From positions 1-64,000 of the forward strand of contig JAKEFB010000110.1 of NCBI GenBank assembly GCA_022616275.1: a DNA stretch of 64,000 nucleotides. Reading direction: 5' to 3'. Each line of letters opens with the position of its first letter. Positions within the stretch are counted from its first letter, which is position 1. Shown here piece by piece: positions 7,915 to 15,935 of the stretch. The stretch is from Chloroflexota bacterium (lineage in GTDB: Bacteria > Chloroflexota > Anaerolineae > Promineifilales > Promineifilaceae). The notes beneath the pieces were generated by a model, which was not told the origin of the DNA, did not search any database, and was given only the letters and a program-made list of their open reading frames with translations. Both the position numbers and the translations under genes were made by a program.

Positions 7915-9147
7915 CTAATCCCACTTGCCGGCCATCGTCATCTGGGCTGTTACCGGCATCTCCTTGCCCTTGAGCAAAATATTCCAGTACATCCAGCGGA
8001 ACATAACCTTGCCCCAATGGTTCATTTCCGATTCCTGGAGGAGAGAGAAGGGGCCAATTCCCGGCAAGGGATATTTGCCTGGCAGTGGCTCGACATTGTA
8101 GTTGAAATCAATGAGAACGCCCTTGCCAAAGCCGGATTCAATAAAGCAGTTGGCATGGCCATCAAAGGTGGGCAACATCTCCAGCCCCTCAATAGTGCGC
8201 AAGAAATTGTCCACAAACACCTCTACCGCAAAATGGGCGACAGAGCCGGCCTTGGAGGTGGGCAGGTTGGCGGCGTCGCCCAGGGCGAAGATGTTGGCGT
8301 ACCGGGTGGACAGAAAAGTGTGCTTATCTACCGGGATGTGGTTGAGTTCGTCACCCAGGCCAGAGCGGCTAATTACCTCCGCTCCCTTGTTCACCGGTAC
8401 GGCCACCAGCAGGTCATAAGGCACTTCTTGCTCGTCGTAGGAAATCAGCACGCGCCTGTCGGGGTCTACTCGCTCGGTGTAAAACTCCGGCACCAGGTTA
8501 ATGTTTTTCTTCTCCAGCAGATTGCCCAGCAGGGCCGAGGCGCGGGGCTTGGTAAACGCACCGGGCAGCGGAGTAACTAGAGTCAGCTCCACTTTGTCAC
8601 GCAGGCCCCGCTCCTGGAAGTACCAATCGGCCAGGAAAATAAATTCCAGCGGGGCCACCGGGCACTTGTAGGGCAACTCCATGACACTCACTACCAGCCG
8701 GCCGCCCGGCCAGGTGCGCAATTTCCGGGCCAGGGCTACTGCGCCCTCAAAGGTGTAGAAATCGTGGATGGATTGGCGCCACTCGCTGCTCACCAGGCCA
8801 GGCGTTTCTTCCGGCCGGGGGTGGGTGCCGGTGGCAATCACGAGGTAATCGTAATAGAGCACACGGTCGTTCTTAACCAGGCGCACCCGGTTGTGATCTG
8901 GCTCAATTAGTTCAATCTCGGAGACGATCATTTCCACGCCGGGTGGAATAAAGTCCCGCCTTGGCTTGATCACATCGTTCTCCCCGTAAATGCCAAAGGG
9001 GATAAAGAGAAAACCTGGCTGGTAATAATGGGTCTCGTCCTGGTCTACGATAGTAATCTGCCACTTGTCACGGTCGAGCACATGGCTCAGTTTATTGGCG
9101 ACCATCGTCCCGGCCGTGCCGGCGCCTAGAATCAGTAATCGTTTCAT
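7915..9147 (-). CDS. Sulfide:quinone oxidoreductase-like flavoprotein
   Basis: 410 aa, FAD-dependent pyridine-nucleotide-disulfide oxidoreductase family. Seen: the FAD dinucleotide-binding motif ILGAGTAGTMVANKL at the N-terminus, YYDYLVIATGTHPRP, the second FAD motif YANIFALGDAANLPTSKAG, and two cysteines at SQR redox positions (PYKCPVAPLEF about residue 163 and GHANCFIESG about 340). The C-terminal helix GKVMFRWMYWNILLKG is amphipathic, as expected for monotopic membrane binding. It probably oxidises sulfide to sulfane sulfur and reduces quinone. Neighbours TusE-like and DsrE-like proteins would take the sulfur. The start has AAGGAG 7 bp upstream. Confidence 0.85.
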   Translation of the reverse strand: MKRLLILGAGTAGTMVANKLSHVLDRDKWQITIVDQDETHYYQPGFLFIPFGIYGENDVIKPRRDFIPPGVEMIVSEIELIEPDHNRVRLVKNDRVLYYDYLVIATGTHPRPEETPGLVSSEWRQSIHDFYTFEGAVALARKLRTWPGGRLVVSVMELPYKCPVAPLEFIFLADWYFQERGLRDKVELTLVTPLPGAFTKPRASALLGNLLEKKNINLVPEFYTERVDPDRRVLISYDEQEVPYDLLVAVPVNKGAEVISRSGLGDELNHIPVDKHTFLSTRYANIFALGDAANLPTSKAGSVAHFAVEVFVDNFLRTIEGLEMLPTFDGHANCFIESGFGKGVLIDFNYNVEPLPGKYPLPGIGPFSLLQESEMNHWGKVMFRWMYWNILLKGKEMPVTAQMTMAGKWD

Positions 9148-9161
9148 CGTTCACTCCTTAG

Positions 9162-9911
9162 CTATACGACCGTCAGGCTGGCAATGGCTTCCAGCCGGCC
9201 CAACAGGCTCGTTCGTTCTTGCAAAATGTGGGAGATGATATTGGCAATGCGTTGCACCAGTAGCAACACGTGCGTTTGCCGGCTCTCGTCCAGGTGGTAA
9301 ACCTCATTGAGATAGTCGGCCAACAGCGCCGGCTGGACCTCCAACCCGGCCGCCAGAGCGGCTACTGTCTTGACTGAGGGTGGCCAGTCATGGGGGGCAA
9401 TACCGCCGACCACAACCGCACCTTTTAGTTCAGTTCCTACCCGAATCAGGCCGCGGGCGCAGAGCAGACCAATGTGACTGAGCGTAAATTTAGGTTCCAG
9501 GTCAATCACTGCTGCCATCTGCCGCCACTGCTCGATACACTTCTGCAGGGCCTGGTCCCTTACGGCAGCAAACAGGCCACAAGGGTTGCTCACCTGGGTT
9601 ACCGGGTTGCCGGCCATGTCGGTAACGACAATCATCACCCCCAGGGCCTCGGCAAAGGTATCCTGCATTAACTGCAGGCAGGCCAATGGCAACTGGGCAG
9701 CCAGCACCGGGCCGGCCGTTGGCTCCCCCACCGGCCGCACCGGTTGCCCGGCCGCCGGTGCCTGGCTGGCCAGCCACTGGTCAATCTGGCCGGCCGGGAA
9801 CCGCCACTGCCGCCCCACCTTGATGGCCGGTAGCCGGCCTGTCTCGGCCATACGGTAAATGGTAGAGCGATCAACCTGGAGCAACTCCTGGACTTCTTTT
9901 GCCGTTAACAC
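9162..9911 (-). CDS. Excisionase-type HTH regulator with PocR sensory domain
   Basis: 249 aa. Residues 1-50 are a MerR/excisionase-like helix-turn-helix (LTAKEVQELLQVDRSTIYRM, then GRLPAIKVGRQWRF). A Pro/Ala linker leads to a PocR ligand-binding domain (about 85-210) with the typical NPCGLF and VGGIAP segments and conserved cysteines. It is the first gene of the sulfide operon, 14 bp before the SQR-like gene, so it is the likely local regulator. The start is GTG. A TGAC-N4-GTCA box lies 101 bp upstream. Confidence 0.85.
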   Translation of the reverse strand: MLTAKEVQELLQVDRSTIYRMAETGRLPAIKVGRQWRFPAGQIDQWLASQAPAAGQPVRPVGEPTAGPVLAAQLPLACLQLMQDTFAEALGVMIVVTDMAGNPVTQVSNPCGLFAAVRDQALQKCIEQWRQMAAVIDLEPKFTLSHIGLLCARGLIRVGTELKGAVVVGGIAPHDWPPSVKTVAALAAGLEVQPALLADYLNEVYHLDESRQTHVLLLVQRIANIISHILQERTSLLGRLEAIASLTVV

Positions 9912-10011
9912 GTCCGCCTACTCCTCACTCGATTGTGAAAAATTACACATTCTGTCAGGAAGCATACCGGAAACAGCCACACAATAGAAGTGACGTTCGA
10001 CCAGATCACCA

Positions 10012-10025
10012 ATGACAAATGTCAT
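10012..10025. promoter_or_regulatory. TGACAAATGTCA box upstream of the PocR/SQR operon
   Basis: Perfect palindrome ATGACAAATGTCAT, centred about 107 bp upstream of the first operon gene. Just after it, TGTTGCAC, CTTGCACA and TTGTGCAT form spaced direct repeats of TGCAC (10036-10060), another possible binding region. It matches the TGAC-N4-GTCA boxes upstream of PFOR and PPDK. Confidence 0.5.
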
Positions 10026-10068
10026 ATCGTGCATCTGTTGCACTTCTTGCACATTGTGCATAAGATGC

Positions 10069-10188
10069 GTAGGCAGCGGCACCGGCCGGTTGCTCCTGCT
10101 CCTGGCCGAGGCGGGTTTTGAGCTTTACGGTCTGGACTTAAGCGAGGGGATGCTTAATTACAATCGGCCGTTAATCGCTGCGTTCTGA
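10069..10188 (+). pseudogene. Remnant of a SAM-dependent methyltransferase
   Basis: A 39-codon open stretch reads VGSGTGRLLLLLAEAG then FELYGLDLSEGML. These are motif I and the following acidic loop of class I SAM methyltransferases. There is no start before it and a TGA at 10186, inside the 3' end of the LysR gene on the other strand. The remainder of the enzyme is absent. It is most simply a deletion relic. Confidence 0.6.
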
Positions 10189-11132
10189 AAAGAAGGCCAC
10201 TCGCCGCTGACACTGGCGGCGCTCAACTGCTCCAGGACCGGATTGTTCGGGTCGGTCACAAAGTCCCAAAAGGCTGTTTGTGCCTGGGTCGCCGGCCGGC
10301 CGGTGTAGTGGCCGATGAAAATATCCTGGTTCATGGACAGGCCCCGCACCCGGACCCGGGCGACGCTGCCGTGGGCCAGGCGGGAAACGACAATTTGGGA
10401 GACAAAGCCCACCCCAATTCCTTCCTGGACGGCCAGGGCAATGGCTTCGGAATTACCCAGGGTCAGGACGGTGTGGAGCATACTAAGAGACAGACCCACT
10501 TTCTCCAACGCGGCCGCCGCCACCTGGCGCGTACCTGATTCGACTTCACGCAAAATAAAGTTGCCTTCCAACAATTCCCTTAGATCAATTTCACGGCGCT
10601 CTGCCCAGGGGTGATCCAGCGGCGCAATTAAGACAACCGGATCGGAGATAAATTTGCGGAACTCGACCCCTTTGCAAAAGTCCTGGGCGCTGGCCAGGGC
10701 CAGGTGGACGTCGCCGTCGCACAACATCTGGACGGCCTCGTGGCGCGGCGCGACCAGGCAATTGGCCTCGACCCTGGAATGCTGCCGCATAAAGCTGGCC
10801 AGCAAAAAGGGCAGAATATATTTACCGGCCGTGGTGCTGCAGCCGATCTGCAAATGGCCGTACATTTCCCCTTTAAGCGACCGCATCGTCTCCTCGATCT
10901 GTTGAGACAGCAAGACCATCTCCTGGGCCAGGGGCATCAGGATGGCTCCGGCATCGGTCAGCGTCAGGTGCCGGCCGGCCCGCACAAACAGCGGCGCGTT
11001 GAAGTACTGCTCCAAGGCCTGGATGTGCTGGCTAACGCTTGGCTGGGTCATATGCAACTGGCGGGCCGCCTGGGTGAAGTTCAGTGTTTTCGCCGCCTGC
11101 AAAAAAACGTTCATTTGATGCGCGTCTAACAT
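10158..11132 (-). CDS. LysR-family transcriptional regulator
   Basis: 324 aa. Residues 1-60 form the winged HTH (MNVFLQAAKTLNFTQAARQL, MTQPSVSQHIQALE). Residues about 90-300 are the periplasmic-binding-protein-like effector domain, starting GHLQIGCSTTAGKYILPFLL, as in CysL/CbbR-like members. Targets cannot be read from sequence; the neighbours are the sulfide operon and pyruvate phosphate dikinase, both on the same strand. Two palindromic boxes lie upstream (11185-11226), which would suit autoregulation. The last 31 bp overlap the methyltransferase remnant on the other strand. Confidence 0.9.
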   Translation of the reverse strand: MLDAHQMNVFLQAAKTLNFTQAARQLHMTQPSVSQHIQALEQYFNAPLFVRAGRHLTLTDAGAILMPLAQEMVLLSQQIEETMRSLKGEMYGHLQIGCSTTAGKYILPFLLASFMRQHSRVEANCLVAPRHEAVQMLCDGDVHLALASAQDFCKGVEFRKFISDPVVLIAPLDHPWAERREIDLRELLEGNFILREVESGTRQVAAAALEKVGLSLSMLHTVLTLGNSEAIALAVQEGIGVGFVSQIVVSRLAHGSVARVRVRGLSMNQDIFIGHYTGRPATQAQTAFWDFVTDPNNPVLEQLSAASVSGEWPSFQNAAINGRL

Positions 11133-11184
11133 AGGGTTATCTCTCTTTTTAAAATAATAGACGTGATGTCTTCTACCAGGTTAT

Positions 11185-11226
11185 TATGACATATCTTAGT
11201 CATGGTTCTCAAGTGCCAAATGTCAT
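11185..11226 (-). promoter_or_regulatory. Candidate operator region of the LysR gene
   Basis: ATGAC-N8-GTCAT (from 11186) and GTGCCAAATGTCAT (11213-11226) lie 54-94 bp upstream of the start. The second matches the TGAC-N4-GTCA boxes elsewhere in the window with one change. Which regulator binds is unknown. Confidence 0.4.
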
Positions 11227-11277
11227 ATAAAGATAACCTTAGCCTATGAATGGCTGCGGCCGTAGGCGATACAGCAA

Positions 11278-11309
11278 CCAGGGGGTACGCCGCGCGGCGT
11301 ACCCCCTGG
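11278..11309. repeat. Perfect 32-bp palindrome downstream of PPDK
   Basis: CCAGGGGGTACGCCG and its exact reverse complement are separated by CG. It lies 29 bp past the PPDK stop. There is no T-run on either side, so it is a REP-like element, or an intrinsic hairpin that protects the 3' end rather than a classical terminator. Confidence 0.75.
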
Positions 11310-11337
11310 GGTCACATGGTCGCTTAACCTTTATCCT

Positions 11338-14145
11338 TTACAAATCCCGATAAAACTCACCCAAGGCCGCGTGCGCCGCCGCCAGCCGGGCAATCGGCAC
11401 GCGGAACGGTGAACAAGAAACGTAGTTTAGCCCCAACTGGTGGCACAAGGCAATACTCTTGGGGTCGCCGCCGTGCTCGCCACAGATGCCGATTTCCAGG
11501 TCCGGCCGGGCCTGGCGGCCGTTCTCCACCGCCACCGCCATCAGCTTACCTACGCCGCCGGCGTCAATCGTGGCGAACGGGTTCTCCGGCAGAATACCCT
11601 TCTGGATGTAATCTACCAGGAAGCCAGCTTCGGCGTCGTCACGGGAGATGCCAAAGACTGTCTGGGTCAGGTCGTTGGTGCCAAAGGAGAAGAACTGGGC
11701 CACCTCGGCCAGCTCGCCGGCCGTCAGCGCCGCCCGAGGTATTTCAATCATCGTGCCGAATTTATAGTCAATGGCAATGTTTTGTTCGGCCATGACTGCC
11801 TTCGCCTCCGCCTCCAACGTCGCCTGCTGCGTTTTCAGTTCGTTGACGTGAGCTGTGAGCGGGATCATCACCTCTGGGTGAACCTCAATGCCCTCTTTAG
11901 CGCACTTGCAGGCGGCCTCGAAGATGGCCCGCACCTGCATCCGGGTCAGTTCAGGAATGAGAATACCCAACCGGACGCCGCGCGTCCCCAGCATCGGGTT
12001 GGCCTCGCGCAACGCCTCCACCCGCTCCAGGAACGCCTGCTTGATGCGAATCTCCTGCAGCGCCTGGTCAATCTCGCTCATAGTATGAAAATGTTGGAGA
12101 CGTACCTTCAGGTCAGCCAGCTCTTGAATAAGCAGGTCATAGGCCGGCAGGAACTCATGCAACGGCGGGTCAATCAGGCGGATAATGACCGGCAGGCCAT
12201 CCATCGCTTCGAAGAGCCCCTCAAAGTCGCCGCGCTGCAGCGGCAACAGCTTGGCAATGGCCTCGTTCTGCTCGGTGACGTTCTTGGCCAGGATCATCTG
12301 CTGGACAATTGGCAGACGGTCTGTCTCAAAGAACATGTGCTCCGTCCGGCACAAGCCGATACCTTCCGCCCCGTACTGGCGGGCCCGTTCGGCGTCGCGC
12401 GGGTAATCGGCGTTAGCCCACACGCCCAGGGTGCGAATTTCGTCGGTCCAGCTCAGCAGCCTGAGCAGGTAAGGGTTGCTGAAATCAGGCACTACCGTAG
12501 GAAGCTGGCCCAGGTAGACCAGGCCGTTGGTCCCGTCTAGGGAAATCCACTCTCCTTCCTTGATTTCCAACTCGCCCACCTGCATCAGGCGCTTGTCCAG
12601 GTCAATGTCCAGCTCACTGACCCCGACCACGGCCGGCTTGCCGAACTGGCGGGCGACCAGGGCGGCGTGGCTGGTCCGGCCGCCCCGGCTGGTGAGAATA
12701 CCCTGGGCGGCCAGCATACCGTGAACGTCGTCCGGCCTGGTTTCCGGCCGGACCATAATCACCTTCCGGCCCTCTTTCTTGGCCCACCGCTCGGCCGTGT
12801 CGGCGTCAAAGGCGATCACCCCCACGGCCGCGCCCGGCGAGACATTGAGTCCCTGGGCGATAGGTTTGCTGGCCTTGCTGGCTGTGGCGTCTAACTGCGG
12901 ATGTAAGAAGAAATCTACCTGGGCCGGCTGGACGCGGCGCACCGCCTCTTGCCGGGTGATCAGCCCCTCTTCGACCATGTCCACGGCAATCCGCACCTCG
13001 GCCTGGGCCGTCCGCTTGCCGTCCCGGGTCTGCAGTAGCCACAGCTTGCCGTGCTCAATGGTAAACTCCATGTCTTGCATATTAAGGTAGTGCTTTTCCA
13101 GCTTGCGGGCGATCTCTTCAAATTCCGCGTACAGCGCCGGCATCTCCTTCTTGAGTTCTTGCAGCGGCTGGGTCAGCCGAATACCGGCGACCACGTCCTC
13201 GCCCTGGGCGTTAATCAGGTAATCGCCCTCCAGCTCCGGCTCGCCGGTCGAAGCGTTGCGCGACATGGCCACGCCGGTGGCCGAGTCGTTGCCCATGTTG
13301 CCGAAGACCATCATCTGGATGTTGACGGCCGTTCCCAGGTCGTGGGCAATGCCGGCCGCCTGGCGATAATCCACCGCCCGCTTGCCGTTCCAGGACTTGA
13401 AGACCGCTTCGGTGGCCATCCGCAGTTGTTCATAGGCGTCGTCGGGGAACTCGACACCGGTGTGGATGCGGACAATCTCCTTGAACCGGGCGGTGACGGC
13501 CTGCCAGGCGGCGGCCGACAGCTCGGCGTCTGTCTGAACGCCTTCTTTCTCCCGGTAGCCGGTAATCACCTTCTCGAAGACTTCGTCGGGCACGTCCAGG
13601 ACGACGCTGCCAAACATTTGCACCAGGCGGCGGTATAGATCGTACATAAAGCGAGGATCGTTGCCCCGGTCGATCGCCTTCTCTACCACTTCGTCGTTCA
13701 GGCCAATATTGAGAATCGTGTCCATCATGCCCGGCATGGAAAATTTGGCTCCAGAGCGGCAAGAAACGAGCAGCGGCCGTTCCGAACCGCCGAACGTGCG
13801 CCTGGTCATTTCCTCGATCGCCCGCACGGCCGCTACCTCTTGCGGCCACATCCCCTCCGGGAACTGTTCCCCGGCCGCCAGGTAAGCGTTGCAGGCCTCG
13901 GTCGTCACCGTAAAGCCGGGAGGAACCGGCACACCCAGCCGGGTCATGTCGGCCAGGTTAGCCCCCTTCCCCCCCAGCAGCCCCCGGACCTTGGGCCAGT
14001 CGCCCCCGACCCGCTTCTCAACCTCGGCCACCTCACTAAACAGGTAGACGTATCTGGCCGCCTGGGGCTTACGGCCGTTGCCATCCTCCATCAATCGTTT
14101 CGGCGCCTCCATCCTTTCCTGGACCGGCGCTATTTTTACCGTCAT
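11338..14145 (-). CDS. ppdK: Pyruvate, phosphate dikinase
   Basis: Interconverts pyruvate + ATP + Pi and PEP + AMP + PPi. 935 aa, full length. N-terminal ATP-grasp domain (LLGGKGANLADMTRLGVPVP; RSGAKFSMPGMMDTILNIG), central swivelling phosphohistidine domain (LTSRGGRTSHAALVARQFGK, catalytic His about residue 490), and C-terminal TIM barrel for pyruvate/PEP (GLCRTEHMFF, SFGTNDLTQTVFG, ICGEHGGDPKSI with the catalytic Cys). About 35 extra N-terminal residues precede the domain. AGGAGG lies 9 bp before the ATG. With PFOR it can carry acetyl-CoA through pyruvate to PEP. A paired regulatory element lies 153 bp upstream. Confidence 0.97.
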   Translation of the reverse strand: MTVKIAPVQERMEAPKRLMEDGNGRKPQAARYVYLFSEVAEVEKRVGGDWPKVRGLLGGKGANLADMTRLGVPVPPGFTVTTEACNAYLAAGEQFPEGMWPQEVAAVRAIEEMTRRTFGGSERPLLVSCRSGAKFSMPGMMDTILNIGLNDEVVEKAIDRGNDPRFMYDLYRRLVQMFGSVVLDVPDEVFEKVITGYREKEGVQTDAELSAAAWQAVTARFKEIVRIHTGVEFPDDAYEQLRMATEAVFKSWNGKRAVDYRQAAGIAHDLGTAVNIQMMVFGNMGNDSATGVAMSRNASTGEPELEGDYLINAQGEDVVAGIRLTQPLQELKKEMPALYAEFEEIARKLEKHYLNMQDMEFTIEHGKLWLLQTRDGKRTAQAEVRIAVDMVEEGLITRQEAVRRVQPAQVDFFLHPQLDATASKASKPIAQGLNVSPGAAVGVIAFDADTAERWAKKEGRKVIMVRPETRPDDVHGMLAAQGILTSRGGRTSHAALVARQFGKPAVVGVSELDIDLDKRLMQVGELEIKEGEWISLDGTNGLVYLGQLPTVVPDFSNPYLLRLLSWTDEIRTLGVWANADYPRDAERARQYGAEGIGLCRTEHMFFETDRLPIVQQMILAKNVTEQNEAIAKLLPLQRGDFEGLFEAMDGLPVIIRLIDPPLHEFLPAYDLLIQELADLKVRLQHFHTMSEIDQALQEIRIKQAFLERVEALREANPMLGTRGVRLGILIPELTRMQVRAIFEAACKCAKEGIEVHPEVMIPLTAHVNELKTQQATLEAEAKAVMAEQNIAIDYKFGTMIEIPRAALTAGELAEVAQFFSFGTNDLTQTVFGISRDDAEAGFLVDYIQKGILPENPFATIDAGGVGKLMAVAVENGRQARPDLEIGICGEHGGDPKSIALCHQLGLNYVSCSPFRVPIARLAAAHAALGEFYRDL

Positions 14146-14173
14146 TAGCTTAACCTCCTGAGGTTTTTAAAAT

Positions 14174-14250
14174 GGAGATTGGAGATTGGAGATTGAGATT
14201 GGCAACCAGGGGTTACTCATAACCTCTAATCTCTAATCTCCAATCTCTCT
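14174..14250. repeat. Inverted heptamer arrays upstream of PPDK
   Basis: Left arm: GGAGATT three times in a row from 14174, then GAGATT. Right arm: CTCTAAT, CTCTAAT, CTCCAAT from 14224. The arms are approximate reverse complements, 24 bp apart. The GGAGATT unit recurs twice at the end of the metal-permease gene (about 59037-59050). Confidence 0.85.
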
Positions 14251-14297
14251 ATTCTTTTCTCAGGAGTATTTTAAGGCAGGGAAATAAGCGGGGATTA

Positions 14298-14332
14298 GTG
14301 ACAGATGGCACGTATGAGGCTGACAAACGTCA
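14298..14332 (-). promoter_or_regulatory. Paired TGAC-N4-GTCA-type element upstream of PPDK
   Basis: Boxes TGACAGATGGCA (14299-14310) and TGACAAACGTCA (14321-14332) are centred 22 bp apart. The block begins 153 bp upstream of the PPDK ATG, in the same orientation relative to the gene as the PFOR copy, with which it shares 29 of 35 bases. The TATGA between the boxes is also shared with the PFOR copy. Confidence 0.6.
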
Positions 14333-14376
14333 CCGCTGCGGGAAAAGCTGGGTCCATCAAAAAAGGGGGAAAAAGT

Positions 14377-14412
14377 GAGATGCCCCTTAGCCAGGCGGCT
14401 AAGGGGCATCTC
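14377..14412. repeat. 16-bp-arm hairpin between PPDK and the SH3 gene
   Basis: GAGATGCCCCTTAGCC pairs perfectly with GGCTAAGGGGCATCTC around an AGGC loop. On the minus strand it is followed by ACTTTTTCCCCC, so it can act as a minus-strand terminator, for example for transcripts running antisense through the SH3 gene. It is otherwise REP-like. Confidence 0.7.
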
Positions 14413-14556
14413 TGGGGGGGAGCCATGAACATTGTACCACACCCGGCCGGAAATGCAAAAAGTCAAAAACTTGTACTTGTAGGGAAAAAGGACAGTAAAC
14501 GACAAGCGCTGGCCGGCCGGTTCCATATACTAGGGGACAAAGAGGAGCGTGGTCAC

Positions 14557-15111
14557 ATGAATCAACGACTAACAGAAAGCAATCTCAGGCGGCTGATGAC
14601 CGCGCCTCGCTGCGCGGGCTGCCTGGGTGGCGCTGTATTGCTGCTCATCGGCCTTATTGTTTATGCCTTCGTTGTCGCCCGCGTGACTACCAGCGTATTT
14701 GAGCCGGGCGCAGAAGAGACGGCGCCAGCCCCACCCACTATTCCAGTAGTGTTGCTGGATGCCCCAGTGGCTACGAACGAGCTAACCGCCGAACCTGATC
14801 GGCCGGTCACTCCTGAAGCGACTGTTATGGCCGAGGCCTGCCCCGGTGCGCCGGTTCCGCGCCTATCTCCCGGCGGAATGGCCCAGGTTATTGCCAGGCA
14901 AATTAACCTGCGCGCCGCGCCCGGGTTGTCGGCCGATCAGGTCGGCCTGTTAGCGCGTGACCGGTTGGTGCGGGTTTTAGGAAGCCCAACTTGCGCAGAC
15001 GGGATGTACTGGTGGCAAATACAAAACGAGCAACTCAATGTGGCGGGTTGGGCGGCCGAAGGCCAAAGTGGCGCGTATTTCTTAGCCCCAGGCGTGTCCT
15101 CTACTCCGTGA
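14557..15111 (+). CDS. Membrane-anchored SH3-type domain protein
   Basis: 184 aa from ATG 14557, with GAGGAG 10 bp upstream; the open frame continues upstream but runs through the hairpin and has no signal. A single transmembrane helix (GAVLLLIGLIVYAFVVARV, about residues 25-45) is followed by an Ala/Pro/Thr-rich linker and then a bacterial SH3 domain (ARQINLRAAPGLSADQVGLL, MYWWQIQ, VAGWAAEG). Such proteins bind cell-wall peptides or partners outside the membrane. Its stop overlaps the convergent receiver gene by 11 bp. The exact role is unknown. Confidence 0.8.
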   Translation: MNQRLTESNLRRLMTAPRCAGCLGGAVLLLIGLIVYAFVVARVTTSVFEPGAEETAPAPPTIPVVLLDAPVATNELTAEPDRPVTPEATVMAEACPGAPVPRLSPGGMAQVIARQINLRAAPGLSADQVGLLARDRLVRVLGSPTCADGMYWWQIQNEQLNVAGWAAEGQSGAYFLAPGVSSTP

Positions 15112-15499
15112 TACGCCCGGCGTGAACGTTGCGGATCACTTCGGCCAGTTGCTCGGGGGCGGCTTTTTTGTCCAGGAACGCGGCCGCGCCGGCGGCCCTG
15201 GCTTCGGTGGTGTAAGCTGGATGGTCAATGCCGGTCAGAATAACGATACGCGCCCGGGGAAATTGGCGAAGAATTTCCTCCGTCGCCTGGAAACCGTTCA
15301 TCTTAGGCATATGGACATCCATCACAGCAACGTCAGGCTTATGCTGCCCGTAAAGCTCCACCGCTTCAAGGCCATCGGCCGCCTGGGCAATCACTTCCAG
15401 GTCAGGGAAATTTTGCAGCAGGCGTCCCAGGGCCAGACGTACCAAATGATGGTCATCCACAAGCATGACGCGAATGGATTCAACTTTTTGAGGTGCCAT
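15101..15499 (-). CDS. Stand-alone response-regulator receiver
   Basis: 132 aa, one receiver domain. Seen: acidic pair VDDHH, phospho-acceptor Asp in VAVMDVHMP (about residue 60), Thr in VILTG, and Lys in FLDKK. The sequence resembles the NarL-type receiver, but no HTH output domain follows; the gene stops right after the receiver. It diverges from the MASE1-CHASE histidine kinase across a 436-bp gap, so that kinase is the natural partner (inference). It may work by phosphotransfer, or by binding another protein. Confidence 0.85.
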   Translation of the reverse strand: MAPQKVESIRVMLVDDHHLVRLALGRLLQNFPDLEVIAQAADGLEAVELYGQHKPDVAVMDVHMPKMNGFQATEEILRQFPRARIVILTGIDHPAYTTEARAAGAAAFLDKKAAPEQLAEVIRNVHAGRITE

Positions 15500-15935
15500 T
15501 GTTCATCTTTGCTTGTACTTAGAAAACGAAATTCACTGCCTTTCGAGTGGCTGTACCGAAATTGGCAGTGGCCCAAACTGAAGCATAAACGACTTAAATA
15601 ATAAGGTGAAATAAGCGCCTGGTAAATGGGGGAAAGTATGTATACTGTTGAACGTAGCCTGTACTCTAATTCCTACAACATTTGGCGACAAATTACTACG
15701 AACACTCTGGCCGCCGGTGTGTCGCCGGCCGCGTGAAACGGCGGCATCTCAGGTGTATGGGGGAGCGGACGTCAAACTTTAGCGCCCGCCTGGAAACCTG
15801 GCCTATTGCGAAATCATGACAAAATCCGCTAATATATAGCTGGTTATGCCAGATTTGAGTTTAGGGTCCTGAGTTAAAGCTAGCGTCGTCGCACCTTGAT
15901 TGCTCCTCTAGCTCCATCCAGGGAGGGCTAATTCA
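15500..15935. other. Divergent promoter region (436 bp), no gene seen
   Basis: Lies between the receiver gene (minus) and the histidine kinase gene (plus). A plausible plus-strand promoter is TTGCGA near 15807 and TATATA near 15834, and GGGAGGG precedes the kinase ATG by 7 bp. No RNA gene or convincing palindrome was found. Confidence 0.4.

Noticed and set aside
11440..12540. Long plus-strand frames opposite PPDK
   Set aside because: Shadow frames caused by high GC at third positions; PPDK motifs occupy the other strand.
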